In this document: positions 1 to 7,909 of the stretch, piece after piece
Layout: each line of letters begins with the position of its first letter
Numbering within the stretch: the first letter of the stretch is position 1
NCBI RefSeq assembly: GCF_003713065.1
Contig: NZ_CP033433.1
Coordinates: forward strand, 3,473,001-3,537,000
Length of the DNA: 64,000 bases
Origin: Cohnella candidum
GTDB lineage: Bacteria > Bacillota > Bacilli > Paenibacillales > Paenibacillaceae
Reading direction: 5' to 3'
The notes under the pieces: generated by a model
The model's database searches: none
The model's input: only the letters and a program-made list of their open reading frames with translations
Told to the model about the DNA's origin: nothing
Made by a program: the position numbers and the translations under genes

Positions 1-600
1 GCCGGCTTCGCCCTGGATCGGCTCGATCAGCAGCGCGGCGGTGTTCGGCGTCATCGCCGCCCGCAGCGCCTCCAGATCGCCGTACGGAATGATCCGGAAG
101 CCCGGCGTGAACGGGCCGAACCCGTCCCTGTACTCCGCCGCCGAGGAGAAGGAAGTGACCGTGATCGTGCGTCCGTGGAAATTCCCCTCGCACACGATGA
201 TCTCCGCCTGGTTCTCGGGCACCTTCTTCACCCGGTACGCCCAGCGGCGGACGGCCTTGATCGCCGTCTCCACCGCTTCGGCGCCCGTATTCATCGGAAG
301 GATGCGGGACTTGCCGGTCAAGGCGGCCAGCTTCTCATAAAATACGCCCAGGTTGCCGCTATGGAACGCCCTCGAAGTCAAGGTCACTTGGTCCGCCTGG
401 TCCTTGAGCGCCTGGATGATTTTCGGATGCCGGTGTCCGTGGTTCAAAGCGGAGTAGGCGCTGAGCATATCCATGTATTTCTTGCCCGACGGATCCTCCA
501 CCCAAACGCCTTCCGCTTTCGAGATGACGATCGGCAGCGGATGGTAATTGCGGGCGCCGTAGCGTACGGTTTGCCCGATGATGTCCATGGCCGCGTTCAT
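1..600 (-). CDS. rocD: Ornithine aminotransferase (N-terminal 200 residues; truncated by window edge)
   Basis: Predicted PLP-dependent ornithine--oxo-acid transaminase, converting ornithine and 2-oxoglutarate to glutamate semialdehyde and glutamate in arginine catabolism. The visible N-terminal 200 residues carry class-III aminotransferase landmarks: the N-terminal [14 protein letters not shown] segment, [11 protein letters not shown], the PLP-phosphate-site segment [13 protein letters not shown], the NFHGRT segment that stacks on PLP, and IEPIQGEAG at the cut edge. The PLP lysine lies beyond the window. The start at 600 is preceded by AAAGGAG about 10 bases upstream; an in-frame ATG five codons later is less well placed. 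It is the last gene seen of an operon whose previous gene is arginase, 41 bases upstream, which provides its substrate. Confidence 0.93.
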   Translation of the reverse strand, partial: MNAAMDIIGQTVRYGARNYHPLPIVISKAEGVWVEDPSGKKYMDMLSAYSALNHGHRHPKIIQALKDQADQVTLTSRAFHSGNLGVFYEKLAALTGKSRILPMNTGAEAVETAIKAVRRWAYRVKKVPENQAEIIVCEGNFHGRTITVTSFSSAAEYRDGFGPFTPGFRIIPYGDLEALRAAMTPNTAALLIEPIQGEAG

Positions 601-641
601 CCCGGATCCACTCCTTTCTCGCGCGCCGAACGGAAGGCGCG

Positions 642-1553
642 CTACATGATGCTTTCCCCGAACAGGGAGCCGATCAGCTCCACGGCGGTTTGCGCCGTTT
701 TATTGTTCACGTCGAGCGCCGGATTCACTTCCACCACTTCGGCGGACACGAGATTCGCGCTCTCGTGGAGCAGTTCCATCGCAAAATGGCTCTCCCGATA
801 GGATAGACCTCCGTTAACCGGCGTGCCGACGCCCGGAGCGGCGCTCGGGTCCATCCCGTCCAGGTCCAGGCTCAGATGGACGCCGTCCGTTCCCGTCGTG
901 ACGCGCTCCAGCGCTTCGTCCATGACCGCCTTCATGCCGTAGCGGTCGATGTCGTGCATCGTGAATACCCGGATGCCCTGTTCCCGGAGAAACGTCCGTT
1001 CACCTGGATCCACCGAACGCGCGCCGATAATGACGACCTTGGAGGGATCCACCTTCGTCTGCTCCCCGGCGATGGACACCAGGCTGTGATGGCCGTATCC
1101 GAGCAGCACGGCCAGCGACATCCCGTGGATGTTGCCGGACATCGTCGTCTCTTCCGTGTTCACGTCCGCATGGGCATCGAACCAAATCACGCCGAGCTTC
1201 TTCACGTGCTGCAGCACGCCTTTGATCGTCCCGATGGCGAGACTATGGTCGCCGCCCAGGACGAGCGGCAATTGGCCTTTTGCCATCTCTTGAGACACCC
1301 GTGCCGTCAGATCGGTATTGACCCTGGCGATCTCGGCGATATATTTCAGCTTCTCTCCGGGGCCGCAGGCTTCGATGTTACGATTGACATGGACGTCCCC
1401 TACGTCGCTCACGCGATACCCGAGAGACTCCAGTTTGGCTTGCAGATTCGAACTTCGGATCGCGCTTGGACCCATCTCGACGCCGGGACGGTCCGCTCCG
1501 AGCTGAATCGGTACGCCGATCAAGGATATGTTGCGGTTCTTCGTTGCGATCAT
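642..1553 (-). CDS. rocF: Arginase
   Basis: Manganese-dependent arginase of 303 residues (usual bacterial length about 300), hydrolysing arginine to ornithine and urea in the cytoplasm. Ureohydrolase metal ligands are visible in order: [19 protein letters not shown] and SLDLDGMDP. The HGMS and SAEVVEVNP segments are also typical. The ATG at 1553 overlaps the TGA of the upstream LysR gene (ATGA), so the two are probably translationally coupled. The reading frame stays open upstream to 1796, but that part lies inside the LysR gene and resembles no arginase. Product ornithine feeds the following ornithine aminotransferase. Assignment is secure; agmatinase is less likely because the sequence follows the arginase N-terminus ([20 protein letters not shown]). 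Confidence 0.95.
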   Translation of the reverse strand: MIATKNRNISLIGVPIQLGADRPGVEMGPSAIRSSNLQAKLESLGYRVSDVGDVHVNRNIEACGPGEKLKYIAEIARVNTDLTARVSQEMAKGQLPLVLGGDHSLAIGTIKGVLQHVKKLGVIWFDAHADVNTEETTMSGNIHGMSLAVLLGYGHHSLVSIAGEQTKVDPSKVVIIGARSVDPGERTFLREQGIRVFTMHDIDRYGMKAVMDEALERVTTGTDGVHLSLDLDGMDPSAAPGVGTPVNGGLSYRESHFAMELLHESANLVSAEVVEVNPALDVNNKTAQTAVELIGSLFGESIM

Positions 1554-2443
1554 GCGCGTTCCCCCATTCCACCCATATTGGCCCAAATCCGCCGCACGAT
1601 TCCGGAAAAGGTCCGGATGTTGTTTTCCTCCGCCCTGCTTTTGAGGACGACCATCGAGGTCTCGATCTGCTCCGGAAAACGGTGCAGCTCGATTAACGTG
1701 CCTTTGTTCAACTCTTCCTCCACCAGCGCGGAGCCGAGCAGCGCCACGCCCGTATGGTGAAGGACGGTGCGTTTGATCGTTTCGTCGCTGATGCATTCGA
1801 TATAGCTGCTTGGGGCGAAACCGACGTCATCCAGGCACTCATTGACCATGAGTTGCAGATTGGAGCCCGATTTATACGTAATGAAAGGATACTTCGTCAG
1901 AAGCTCCTCCAGGGAATGCTCTTCGAACAGTTCCTTGGTCGTCACGAGCACGAAATCTTCCTTGCCGAGCGGCTGCGACTCCATCAGAGGGGACCGGCAA
2001 GGCCCGGCGATGATCGCCAGGTCCGCCTCGTTGGCGGCGACCTTCTTCATGGCCTCGTTGCTGTCGCAGGAGAACAGCTGCAGCTTCACTTGCGGGTTCT
2101 CGGCGATGAAGGAGTGAATGCCGATCGACAGGAACTGGTTGCAGTACAGCTCCGGTGCCGCGATCGTCAGCAGGCCGTACGGCTGCTGCATTTTTTTGAG
2201 CTCGTGCTCCATCTCGTCCAGGATCGAAAACGCCTGGTCGATGTAAGACTTGACCACCCTGCCGGAGGCCGTGAGGTACGTTTTTTTGCCTACTCTCGTT
2301 ATAAGGGAAACCCCGAGTTCGCTTTCGAGGGCCTGAAGCTGAAGCGTAATGGCCGGCTGGGAATAGCCCAGCTGCTCCGCCGCTTTGGTCAGGTTCAAGT
2401 TCTCGGCGACGGCCTGAAAGGTTTTGAGCTTGCGGAAGTCCAT
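1550..2443 (-). CDS. LysR-family transcriptional regulator, probably of the arginine-catabolic operon
   Basis: A 297-residue LysR-type regulator. The N-terminal winged helix-turn-helix (residues about 1-60) begins MDFRKLKTFQAVAENLNLTK and continues with AAEQLGYSQPAITLQLQALE. A periplasmic-binding-protein-like effector domain follows (about 90-290). It overlaps the arginase start by four bases and lies between an aspartase-like gene (51 bases upstream) and rocF-rocD, all co-directional. That makes it the obvious candidate regulator of this operon, sensing arginine, ornithine or a related amino acid. This is inference: B. subtilis uses the sigma-54 activator RocR and AhrC instead, so control here seems rewired. 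Being inside the operon suggests autoregulation. Confidence 0.88.
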   Translation of the reverse strand: MDFRKLKTFQAVAENLNLTKAAEQLGYSQPAITLQLQALESELGVSLITRVGKKTYLTASGRVVKSYIDQAFSILDEMEHELKKMQQPYGLLTIAAPELYCNQFLSIGIHSFIAENPQVKLQLFSCDSNEAMKKVAANEADLAIIAGPCRSPLMESQPLGKEDFVLVTTKELFEEHSLEELLTKYPFITYKSGSNLQLMVNECLDDVGFAPSSYIECISDETIKRTVLHHTGVALLGSALVEEELNKGTLIELHRFPEQIETSMVVLKSRAEENNIRTFSGIVRRIWANMGGMGERA

Positions 2444-2494
2444 CCCGGTCTCTCCTCTTCGCGATTTCCATCCGCCCTCATATTACCGCATTTC

Positions 2495-3406
2495 TCAGTG
2501 GTAGATCTGATTTATTTTGATCAAAGCCCTGTAAAATGAATCCAAACACTGCCACGCGTAGTAAGCGGCCACTTCCTCCATGCCCTGCGCCGAAAATCCC
2601 GATTTGGCGATATAGGAAATCATGTCCCGGAACGCCGAAATCTGGATGATGCCGGCCTTCAGCTCGACGGAATCGATTTGATGAATGGCGGGCTCGATGG
2701 CCGATAGGGAAGCTTTCATGGAAGAAGCCGATACGTCGTAAACGCTTTCAGCATAGGGGGCCGGCGTTCGTTCCGTCCGCAGGGGCAGGCTCGTCGCCCG
2801 AGCCAGCTTCGCGACGAAGACGGCATCGAAATGGTCGGCGTCGATCCGACATAGGCGTTCGTAAAGCGGCCTGAGTACGGGAACGAGCGCTTTGGATAGA
2901 TGCGCCGGAAGCGTATCCGCGCACCGCAGCATGTCGGACACGTACCGGGCCGAGGCGAGTTGGAACGCGACGGTAAAAAAGCGGTTCGGGTGCAGCGTCG
3001 ATTCCGCATGCCAGTCGGGACTGATCAAGTGGTAGCTGCCTTTGTCCTCCCCGAGCAGTTCCATCGTCCGGTTCACCAGCACTTCGTTCATGTTGAGCGA
3101 CAGAAGCGCCCCGAAGCCGCACCGGTTCGGCTCGAACACGAATTGATCGTGCCATCGGCCTTCCACGATCTCTTGAGCGGACCTTTCGAGCTGGGAGGCG
3201 AGCCGCGGTTCGAGACGTCCGGCATCCGCCTCCGCGCGTGCCGCGCACCGTTTAAGCGACGACAAGGAGATCAGTAAATCATGCTTGTAATCCCTGCCCG
3301 CATCCCTGAACCGCTCCATCGCAAGCTTCGTCCGGACCCCGTAGTAAGCGTGAGAAGGAACGGCTGCCTCACCGAATTCCCCGCGTTCCAAGCGAACCGT
3401 CTCCAC
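2495..3406 (-). CDS. Short aspartase/fumarase-superfamily-like protein lacking the catalytic C-terminal half
   Basis: A 303-residue protein whose first ~150 residues follow aspartate ammonia-lyase closely: FGEAAVPSHAYYGVRT (residues 11-26), VEGRWHDQF (81-89), LNMNEVLVNRTMELLG (104-119). Genuine aspartases have about 470 residues. At the position where aspartase has NDHVN...QSTND, this protein reads SPDWHAESTLHPNRF. No GSSxMPxKxNP signature loop is present anywhere, and the helical C-terminal half is short and unlike the family. The start is GTG at 3406 with GGGAGGAG about 11 bases upstream, and the frame is intact, so it is not simply a recent pseudogene. It is first in the operon with the LysR gene, rocF and rocD. 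Function is unknown: a non-catalytic aspartate-binding or regulatory protein, or a divergent lyase, are possibilities. Confidence 0.72.
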   Translation of the reverse strand: METVRLERGEFGEAAVPSHAYYGVRTKLAMERFRDAGRDYKHDLLISLSSLKRCAARAEADAGRLEPRLASQLERSAQEIVEGRWHDQFVFEPNRCGFGALLSLNMNEVLVNRTMELLGEDKGSYHLISPDWHAESTLHPNRFFTVAFQLASARYVSDMLRCADTLPAHLSKALVPVLRPLYERLCRIDADHFDAVFVAKLARATSLPLRTERTPAPYAESVYDVSASSMKASLSAIEPAIHQIDSVELKAGIIQISAFRDMISYIAKSGFSAQGMEEVAAYYAWQCLDSFYRALIKINQIYH

Positions 3407-3526
3407 GTCGCGTCAGCTCCTCCCGTATTGTAATTTGAATGTACCACATGCCTCCGGGTGCCTAAAAATTGAATTCGTAAATCATAACCATTTGATTTCC
3501 TTATGGTACGGGTAAACCGCCCTCCC

Positions 3527-3620
3527 CCATTTTATTGCTTTTGGGCACGAACTTCTGCTTTGTCCCCGAGTAAGGGTCCATTTTATTGCTTTATGAAGTT
3601 TTAGTGCCCGAGAGCAATAA
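3527..3620. repeat. Decayed direct and inverted repeat in the intergenic spacer
   Basis: This part of the 3407-3721 spacer contains a direct repeat, CCATTTTATTGCTTT at 3527-3541 and 3578-3592. It also has an inverted repeat with 20-base arms, 3532-3551 against 3601-3620 (TTATTGCTTTTGGGCACGAA against the complement TTATTGCTCTCGGGCACTAA), where 17 of 20 positions match and two mismatches could be G-U pairs. It could fold into a long hairpin or be the remnant of a small dispersed intergenic repeat. No gene is seen in this spacer. Confidence 0.5.
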
Positions 3621-3650
3621 CTTTCCAATTCCATCTACAGGTACATTAAG

Positions 3651-3685
3651 CAAAAAAGCCGCCTGCATAAGCAGGTCGGCTCCGT
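3651..3685 (-). terminator. Rho-independent terminator of the mhqE-mhqD-like operon
   Basis: The stem AGCCGCCTGC / GCAGGTCGGCT (loop ATAA, one bulge) is flanked by a run of six A on the plus strand, which is a U-tract for minus-strand transcripts. It lies 37 bases past the stop codon of the hydrolase gene that ends at 3722. Confidence 0.75.
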
Positions 3686-3721
3686 ACATTCACATATGCG
3701 CATGCGTTAATCGTTCCAACG

Positions 3722-4327
3722 TCAGAATTGGTCGCCGAACCAGGCGGCGGCTTGCTCGACTTCGCTCCTCGAGAGCTGGTGGCCGTTGTTCTCCCAATGC
3801 AGGGTTACGCCGGCTCCGGCCCCTTGCAGCAACTCCGCCAGCTCCTCCGATTCGGATGGAGCGCAGAGAGGATCGTTGCGGCCGGCGCCGATGAAGACCG
3901 GCACTCCCTCCATGGAAGGCAGCGCAATTCCGCGCCGGGGAACCATCGGGTGGAACAGCACGGCTCCCTTGAGCGAATCCTGAAGATGGAACAGCAGGCT
4001 GGCGGCGATATTCGCCCCGTTGGAGTACCCGACCGCCAAGATGTTTCCGCGATCCAAGCCGTACTGTACGGCGGCCTCATCGAGGAAGCCGTTCAATTCC
4101 TGCGTGCGGAAAATCAAATCCTCTTCGTCGAAAACCCCTTCGGCCAAGCGCCGAAAAAACCTCGCCATCCCGTTTTCGGACACGTTGCCCCGAACGCCAA
4201 GCAGAGACGAGGCGGGGGAGATCATTTTCCCGACGCCGACCAGATCGCGCTCGGAGCCCCCCGTACCGTGAAGCAGCAGCAGCGTCGGCGCCGCAGGGTT
4301 CGTTCCTTGCTCAAAGTAATGGATCAT
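3722..4327 (-). CDS. mhqD: Alpha/beta hydrolase, phospholipase/carboxylesterase type, MhqD-like
   Basis: A 201-residue cytoplasmic serine hydrolase of the carboxylesterase/phospholipase family. Visible motifs are LLLLHGTGGSE (oxyanion region, residues about 16-26), the nucleophile elbow GYSNG, the aspartate region GAGRNDPLCAP and the histidine in NNGHQLS. Its start overlaps the end of the upstream glyoxalase-fold dioxygenase by 17 bases. That order, ring-cleaving dioxygenase then esterase, is the same as the B. subtilis mhqED (yodED) operon induced by methylhydroquinone and catechols. The role is therefore inferred as hydrolysis of a quinone- or ring-cleavage-derived ester. An RBS (GAAGGAGGG) lies inside the upstream gene. 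The precise substrate cannot be read from sequence. Confidence 0.83.
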   Translation of the reverse strand: MIHYFEQGTNPAAPTLLLLHGTGGSERDLVGVGKMISPASSLLGVRGNVSENGMARFFRRLAEGVFDEEDLIFRTQELNGFLDEAAVQYGLDRGNILAVGYSNGANIAASLLFHLQDSLKGAVLFHPMVPRRGIALPSMEGVPVFIGAGRNDPLCAPSESEELAELLQGAGAGVTLHWENNGHQLSRSEVEQAAAWFGDQF

Positions 4328-5318
4328 AAGGATCGCCCTCCTTCGTTTCGTTTGCGGTATCCAGCGGTTTCAATCCCGCTTCGATTCGTTGCCGGTGAGG
4401 CTCGAGGAACGGGGGCAGCGCCAACGACTCACCCAGATGGCGGATGTCCTCGTCGGTGTCGAAGCCCGGTCCGTCCGTCGCCAGCTCGAACAGAATGCCG
4501 TTCGCTTCCCGGAAATACAGCGATCGGAAGTAAAACCGGTCGACGAATCCGGAATTCGGGAATCGGGCCGAACGGATCCGTTCGATCCACTTGCGAAGCT
4601 CTTCCTCGTCTTCCACGCGGAAGGCGACGTGATGGACTCCGCCGGCGCCCGGCAGCTCGCGCGGAAGGTCGGTTCTCTCCTCCACGTGAATTTCGGCCCC
4701 GCTCCCCCCTTCGCCGGTTTCGAATACCAGAATGTCCGGCTGCCCGGCCACGGTCGAAGGATATTTGCCTTTGGGACGGAAGCCCATAAGCGAGGTCAGG
4801 ACTTGAACGGTCGGCTCCGCGTAGGGAACGGTCAGCTGTACGGGACCTAGCCCGAGGATGAAATATTCAGCCGGGATCGGGCTGCGCGTCCAAGGAACGC
4901 CGCCGGCCACCCCATGGTTGTTCTCGTCCGACACCAGGATCAGGCGCTGATCTTCGGGATCCCGGAAAGCCAGCGTCTGGCGACCGGCCCGCTCGATGAT
5001 CTCGTCATGCTCGACGCCATACTCTTCAAAGCGCTGCTTCCAATAGCGCAGGGCTTCGTCGCCGGCCACGCGGAGAGACGTCGAGGAAATGCTGTTCCCG
5101 CCATGCCGGTTCCGGCCGGCCATCGGAAATTCGAAGAAAGTGAGCTCCGTCCCCGGGTTCCCTCTGTCGTCCCCGTAGAACAGGTGATAAACGGAGGTGT
5201 CGTCCTGGTTGACCGTCTTCTTCACCAGCCGCATGCCGAGGATTTTCGTATAGAAATCGAAGTTCGCCGAAGCGCTGGCCGTGATCGCCGACAAATGGTG
5301 GATGCCTTTCAATTCCAT
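4311..5318 (-). CDS. mhqE: Ring-cleaving dioxygenase (tandem glyoxalase/vicinal-oxygen-chelate fold), MhqE/MhqO-like
   Basis: A 335-residue protein with two vicinal-oxygen-chelate halves: residues about 1-140 starting MELKGIHHLSAITASA, and about 150-310 containing GAGGVHHVAFRVEDEEEL and GILFELATDGPGF. The histidines of HHLS and HHVAF and the glutamate of FELAT fit the metal-binding triad of extradiol-type enzymes. Family members MhqA/MhqE/MhqO are thiol-dependent hydroquinone or catechol dioxygenases in Firmicutes. The ATG at 5318 has AAGGAGG upstream. It is first in an operon with the MhqD-like esterase, behind a palindrome matching the MhqR operator pattern. Expected role: detoxification of hydroquinones, catechols or other electrophilic quinones. 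Confidence 0.88.
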   Translation of the reverse strand: MELKGIHHLSAITASASANFDFYTKILGMRLVKKTVNQDDTSVYHLFYGDDRGNPGTELTFFEFPMAGRNRHGGNSISSTSLRVAGDEALRYWKQRFEEYGVEHDEIIERAGRQTLAFRDPEDQRLILVSDENNHGVAGGVPWTRSPIPAEYFILGLGPVQLTVPYAEPTVQVLTSLMGFRPKGKYPSTVAGQPDILVFETGEGGSGAEIHVEERTDLPRELPGAGGVHHVAFRVEDEEELRKWIERIRSARFPNSGFVDRFYFRSLYFREANGILFELATDGPGFDTDEDIRHLGESLALPPFLEPHRQRIEAGLKPLDTANETKEGDPYDPLL

Positions 5319-5348
5319 GTGAATCGGCCTCCTTAAACTTTGAATTTA

Positions 5349-5370
5349 ATTATCTTAAATTAAAGATAAT
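5349..5370. promoter_or_regulatory. MhqR-like operator palindrome
   Basis: A 22-base palindrome with arms ATTATCTT and AAGATAAT separated by six bases, 31 bases upstream of the dioxygenase start. The core (5351-5368) has the form TATCT-N8-AGATA, the same half-sites and spacing as the MhqR operator of B. subtilis as I recall it (TATCTCGAATTCGAGATA). It is placed to repress the operon until the regulator is inactivated by quinones. No mhqR gene lies in this window. Confidence 0.7.
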
Positions 5371-5414
5371 ACAGAAAAGCCACACTGTCAATAGTGCGGC
5401 GCAAGCGAACCTGA

Positions 5415-7010
5415 CTAACTTTCCACCATGGCGGTTCCGAATACTCGGTATCGATTGCGCCCCGCTTGTTTGGCTTCGTACATGGCGCGGTCCGCATCTT
5501 TAAGAATCGTTTCCAGCTCGGCATTCTCTTCACCTGCGACGATCCGGATGCCGACGCTGGCGGTCATCTCGTAATCTTGATCCGAAAGCCGGACAGGCTT
5601 ATTGAGTTCAGATGTCAGCCGATCGGCGACGTCCGTCACGTCGCGAACCCCCTCTGCACCTTCGAGAAGGAGGACAAACTCGTCGCCCCCCATCCGAGCC
5701 GCATGGGAGCGTCCGGGAGCGATCTCCTTCAAACGTTGCGACAGAACCTGGAGCAATTCATCCCCCGCCGCATGGCCAAGCGTATCGTTCACCCATTTGA
5801 AGTGGTCCAAGTCGATCAAATATACGGCAAACCCTTGGCCTTGCGCCGGCCATTCCGCGATTTTGTCCGTCAGAATCTCCATGAAGCTCCGGCGGTTCAG
5901 CAAACCCGTCAAGGAGTCATGGTACGCGAGTTGTCTCAGCTTCCGCTCGTTTTCCGTCTGCAGGGTAATGTCCGTATTCGTGAGGTATCTCCAGTAGCGT
6001 CCTTCCACTTCCATATGCACCATGTCGGACTCGACGACGTAAGCTTCCCCGCGCCGGTTGCGGATTCGGGAAACAAGGTGCAGCGGAATTCGGTTGCGGA
6101 TCGCGTGGCTGAACAACTCGTACTGGCTTGTATCTTCTAGCGTAACCACATCCGCCAGGAGCATTCCTTTCCAACAAGTCTCATTCGGCGAAAATCCCGT
6201 CATCGCGACTGCCGCAGGGTTCATCTCCACCAATCTTCCATGGTCGTCGAGCAGGAAGATGCCTTGCGAAGTTAAATTGAACAGAATTTTGTAGCGGAGG
6301 TCGGCTGTGGACAGAAACTCGTAGTTAACCATCGCATGACGGATGAAAAGCGCGAAAATGAGAACGGCGAACGAATCCAGCGCGGAGTAAGGGACCCATG
6401 GAACGTCTGGCAGCAGCGGTTTGAAGACCGCTTCTGAAACGACGACCCAGACGACGCACGCGAGACCGCCCCCCAGGATCAAACGGATTCTTTTGCGTTC
6501 CAGGACGCTGATTTCCTTGGTGCGGTATTGATTGAAAGCGCGGACGATTTGGGAAACGAAACCCGCCATCGCGATGGCGGCCACGGAGTAAATGACCCAC
6601 CTGTAAGCTTCGTTATAATGCTCCGTACGGAAATAGGGGCCGGCCAAATATTCAAAACGGAACGCGGGCATGTTTAGAATGAGCGGCACGATGCATACGA
6701 GCGGAAACAATGCGACGACGTGGAACAAGACGGAACGCAGCGAGAATTTATTGAGGATCTGGAAGAAATACATGCCGACCGACATCGTGAAGAAACCGCC
6801 GATCAGCTTAAGGCGCAGGCCGAAGTCCGATTGCTCCAGCGGAAGCATGTGGCCGAAAAAGTCGCCTAAATAAAGCAAGCTGCATGACAGCATGAATTCC
6901 ATGGTCACGCGATGAAGCTTGTTGCGGGGGTCCCGATGGAGTACTTCGATTCCCGTATAGAACAGGAAGAGGAATGGCAGGAAAAAATAGAAGATATATA
7001 AATAGGTCAT
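5415..7010 (-). CDS. Membrane diguanylate cyclase (multi-TM sensor, PAS, GGDEF)
   Basis: About 531 residues. The N-terminal ~225 residues contain roughly seven membrane helices (LYIFYFFLPFLFLFYTGI onwards), resembling the 7TM region found on some histidine kinases. A PAS domain follows (about 235-355, with GIFLLDDHGRLVEMNPAAVA), then a GGDEF domain (about 365-530, with DSLTGLLNRRSF, DLDHFKWVNDTLGH and MGGDEF). The intact GGDEF site predicts c-di-GMP synthesis. The product-inhibition I-site RxxD is not seen: the residues before GGDEF read RSHAAR. I prefer the second ATG (7010), seven bases after GGAG, over the ATG at 7016. It appears monocistronic. The ligand of the membrane part is unknown. 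Confidence 0.88.
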   Translation of the reverse strand: MTYLYIFYFFLPFLFLFYTGIEVLHRDPRNKLHRVTMEFMLSCSLLYLGDFFGHMLPLEQSDFGLRLKLIGGFFTMSVGMYFFQILNKFSLRSVLFHVVALFPLVCIVPLILNMPAFRFEYLAGPYFRTEHYNEAYRWVIYSVAAIAMAGFVSQIVRAFNQYRTKEISVLERKRIRLILGGGLACVVWVVVSEAVFKPLLPDVPWVPYSALDSFAVLIFALFIRHAMVNYEFLSTADLRYKILFNLTSQGIFLLDDHGRLVEMNPAAVAMTGFSPNETCWKGMLLADVVTLEDTSQYELFSHAIRNRIPLHLVSRIRNRRGEAYVVESDMVHMEVEGRYWRYLTNTDITLQTENERKLRQLAYHDSLTGLLNRRSFMEILTDKIAEWPAQGQGFAVYLIDLDHFKWVNDTLGHAAGDELLQVLSQRLKEIAPGRSHAARMGGDEFVLLLEGAEGVRDVTDVADRLTSELNKPVRLSDQDYEMTASVGIRIVAGEENAELETILKDADRAMYEAKQAGRNRYRVFGTAMVES

Positions 7011-7100
7011 GAGCATGCTCCACGGTGTCGTCGAATTTTTAGTCTACTGCATTCTCTTAGCTATAAAATACCATAGGCATATGGGAAATTAATACCATAA

Positions 7101-7146
7101 AATAAAAAAAGCCTTTGCCTCCGCGTGATCGCGAAAGGCAAAGGCT
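7101..7146 (-). terminator. Terminator of the CAP-domain gene
   Basis: Stem AGCCTTTGCCT / AGGCAAAGGCT (7110-7120 with 7136-7146) preceded on the plus strand by AATAAAAAAA, i.e. a U-tract for minus-strand transcription, 17 bases after the CAP-domain gene stop. Confidence 0.85.
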
Positions 7147-7162
7147 CGTGTCGTTATCGATT

Positions 7163-7888
7163 TTAGCCTGTGAACTCCTGGACCCATTCGCCGTTGTAAT
7201 AAGCAACGCCGATGGAGGTGTAGTTCGCGCCCAGGATGTTCGCCTTATGGCCCGGGCTGTTCATCCATGCCGTCATGACTTCCTGCGGCGTGCGCTGCCC
7301 CATCGCGATGTTCTCGCCGGCGTAGCGGTACGCGATGCCGAACGATTTCATCATGTCGAACGGGGAGCCGTAGGTCGGCGAGTTATGGTCGAAGTAGTTG
7401 TTGTTTTTCATGTCTTTGGCTTTCACCAGCGCCATTTGCGTCAGCTTCGCGTTGGAAGCGAGCGGCTTCAGGCCTGCCTTGGCACGTTCCTGGTTGACCA
7501 AGGAAACGACTTGGGACGCGTAGCTGGAAGCGGTCGTCGTCGTTGTGCTCGTCGTCGGTTTCGTGACCGGTTTCGATACGGGCTTCGCGACCGGTTTCGT
7601 CACGGGCGCCGTCGTTACCGGCTTCGTTACGGGAGTCGCGGTCGGCTGCGTCACCGGCTTCGTCGTCACGGGATTCGTCACGACCGGTTGCGCATAACCT
7701 GCGAACCCTTGGAAATATTGCTGAAGGAGCTTAGTGAAATCGGCGTAGTCGCCGGAGGTCACGTAGAATACTTTATACTGGACGGTTGCGTAATTCGGAG
7801 TTGCCGCGGATGCCGCACCCGGAATCGCGATCGCTGCCGTCAACGCACCAACGGAAAGCCACTTCTTCCAACCTTTCAAACCTTTCAC
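7163..7888 (-). CDS. Secreted CAP/SCP-domain protein (YkwD-like) with Thr/Pro-rich linker
   Basis: A 241-residue exported protein. A signal peptide (residues 1-28, basic start then VGALTAAIAIPGAASA) is followed by a ~45-residue segment. Next comes a linker of repeated V-T-K-P units rich in Thr and Pro (about 68-115), typical of wall-spanning spacers. The C-terminal CAP domain (about 120-241) shows VNQERAKAGLKPL, YFDHNSPTYGSPFDMM, AGENIA and MNSPGHKANILG. Start is GTG at 7888 with AGGGAGGA eight bases upstream. It sits directly behind a c-di-AMP riboswitch, so expression should follow cell-wall/osmotic signalling. Bacterial CAP proteins of this class appear near sporulation and cell-wall functions, but no enzymatic activity can be assigned from the sequence. 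Confidence 0.9.
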   Translation of the reverse strand: MKGLKGWKKWLSVGALTAAIAIPGAASAATPNYATVQYKVFYVTSGDYADFTKLLQQYFQGFAGYAQPVVTNPVTTKPVTQPTATPVTKPVTTAPVTKPVAKPVSKPVTKPTTSTTTTTASSYASQVVSLVNQERAKAGLKPLASNAKLTQMALVKAKDMKNNNYFDHNSPTYGSPFDMMKSFGIAYRYAGENIAMGQRTPQEVMTAWMNSPGHKANILGANYTSIGVAYYNGEWVQEFTG

Positions 7889-7909
7889 TTGCAGATTCCT
7901 CCCTTTGTC

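Noticed and set aside
3430..3480. Possible -24/-12 (sigma-54) promoter before the arginine operon, by analogy with B. subtilis roc genes
   Set aside because: Minus-strand AGGCACCCGGAGGCAT has the wrong GG-to-GC spacing by one base, and no RocR-like activator is present.
7550..7680. Repeats in the CAP-domain gene taken as a possible CRISPR or minisatellite
   Set aside because: They encode the in-frame Val-Thr-Lys-Pro linker; units are short and degenerate with no spacers.
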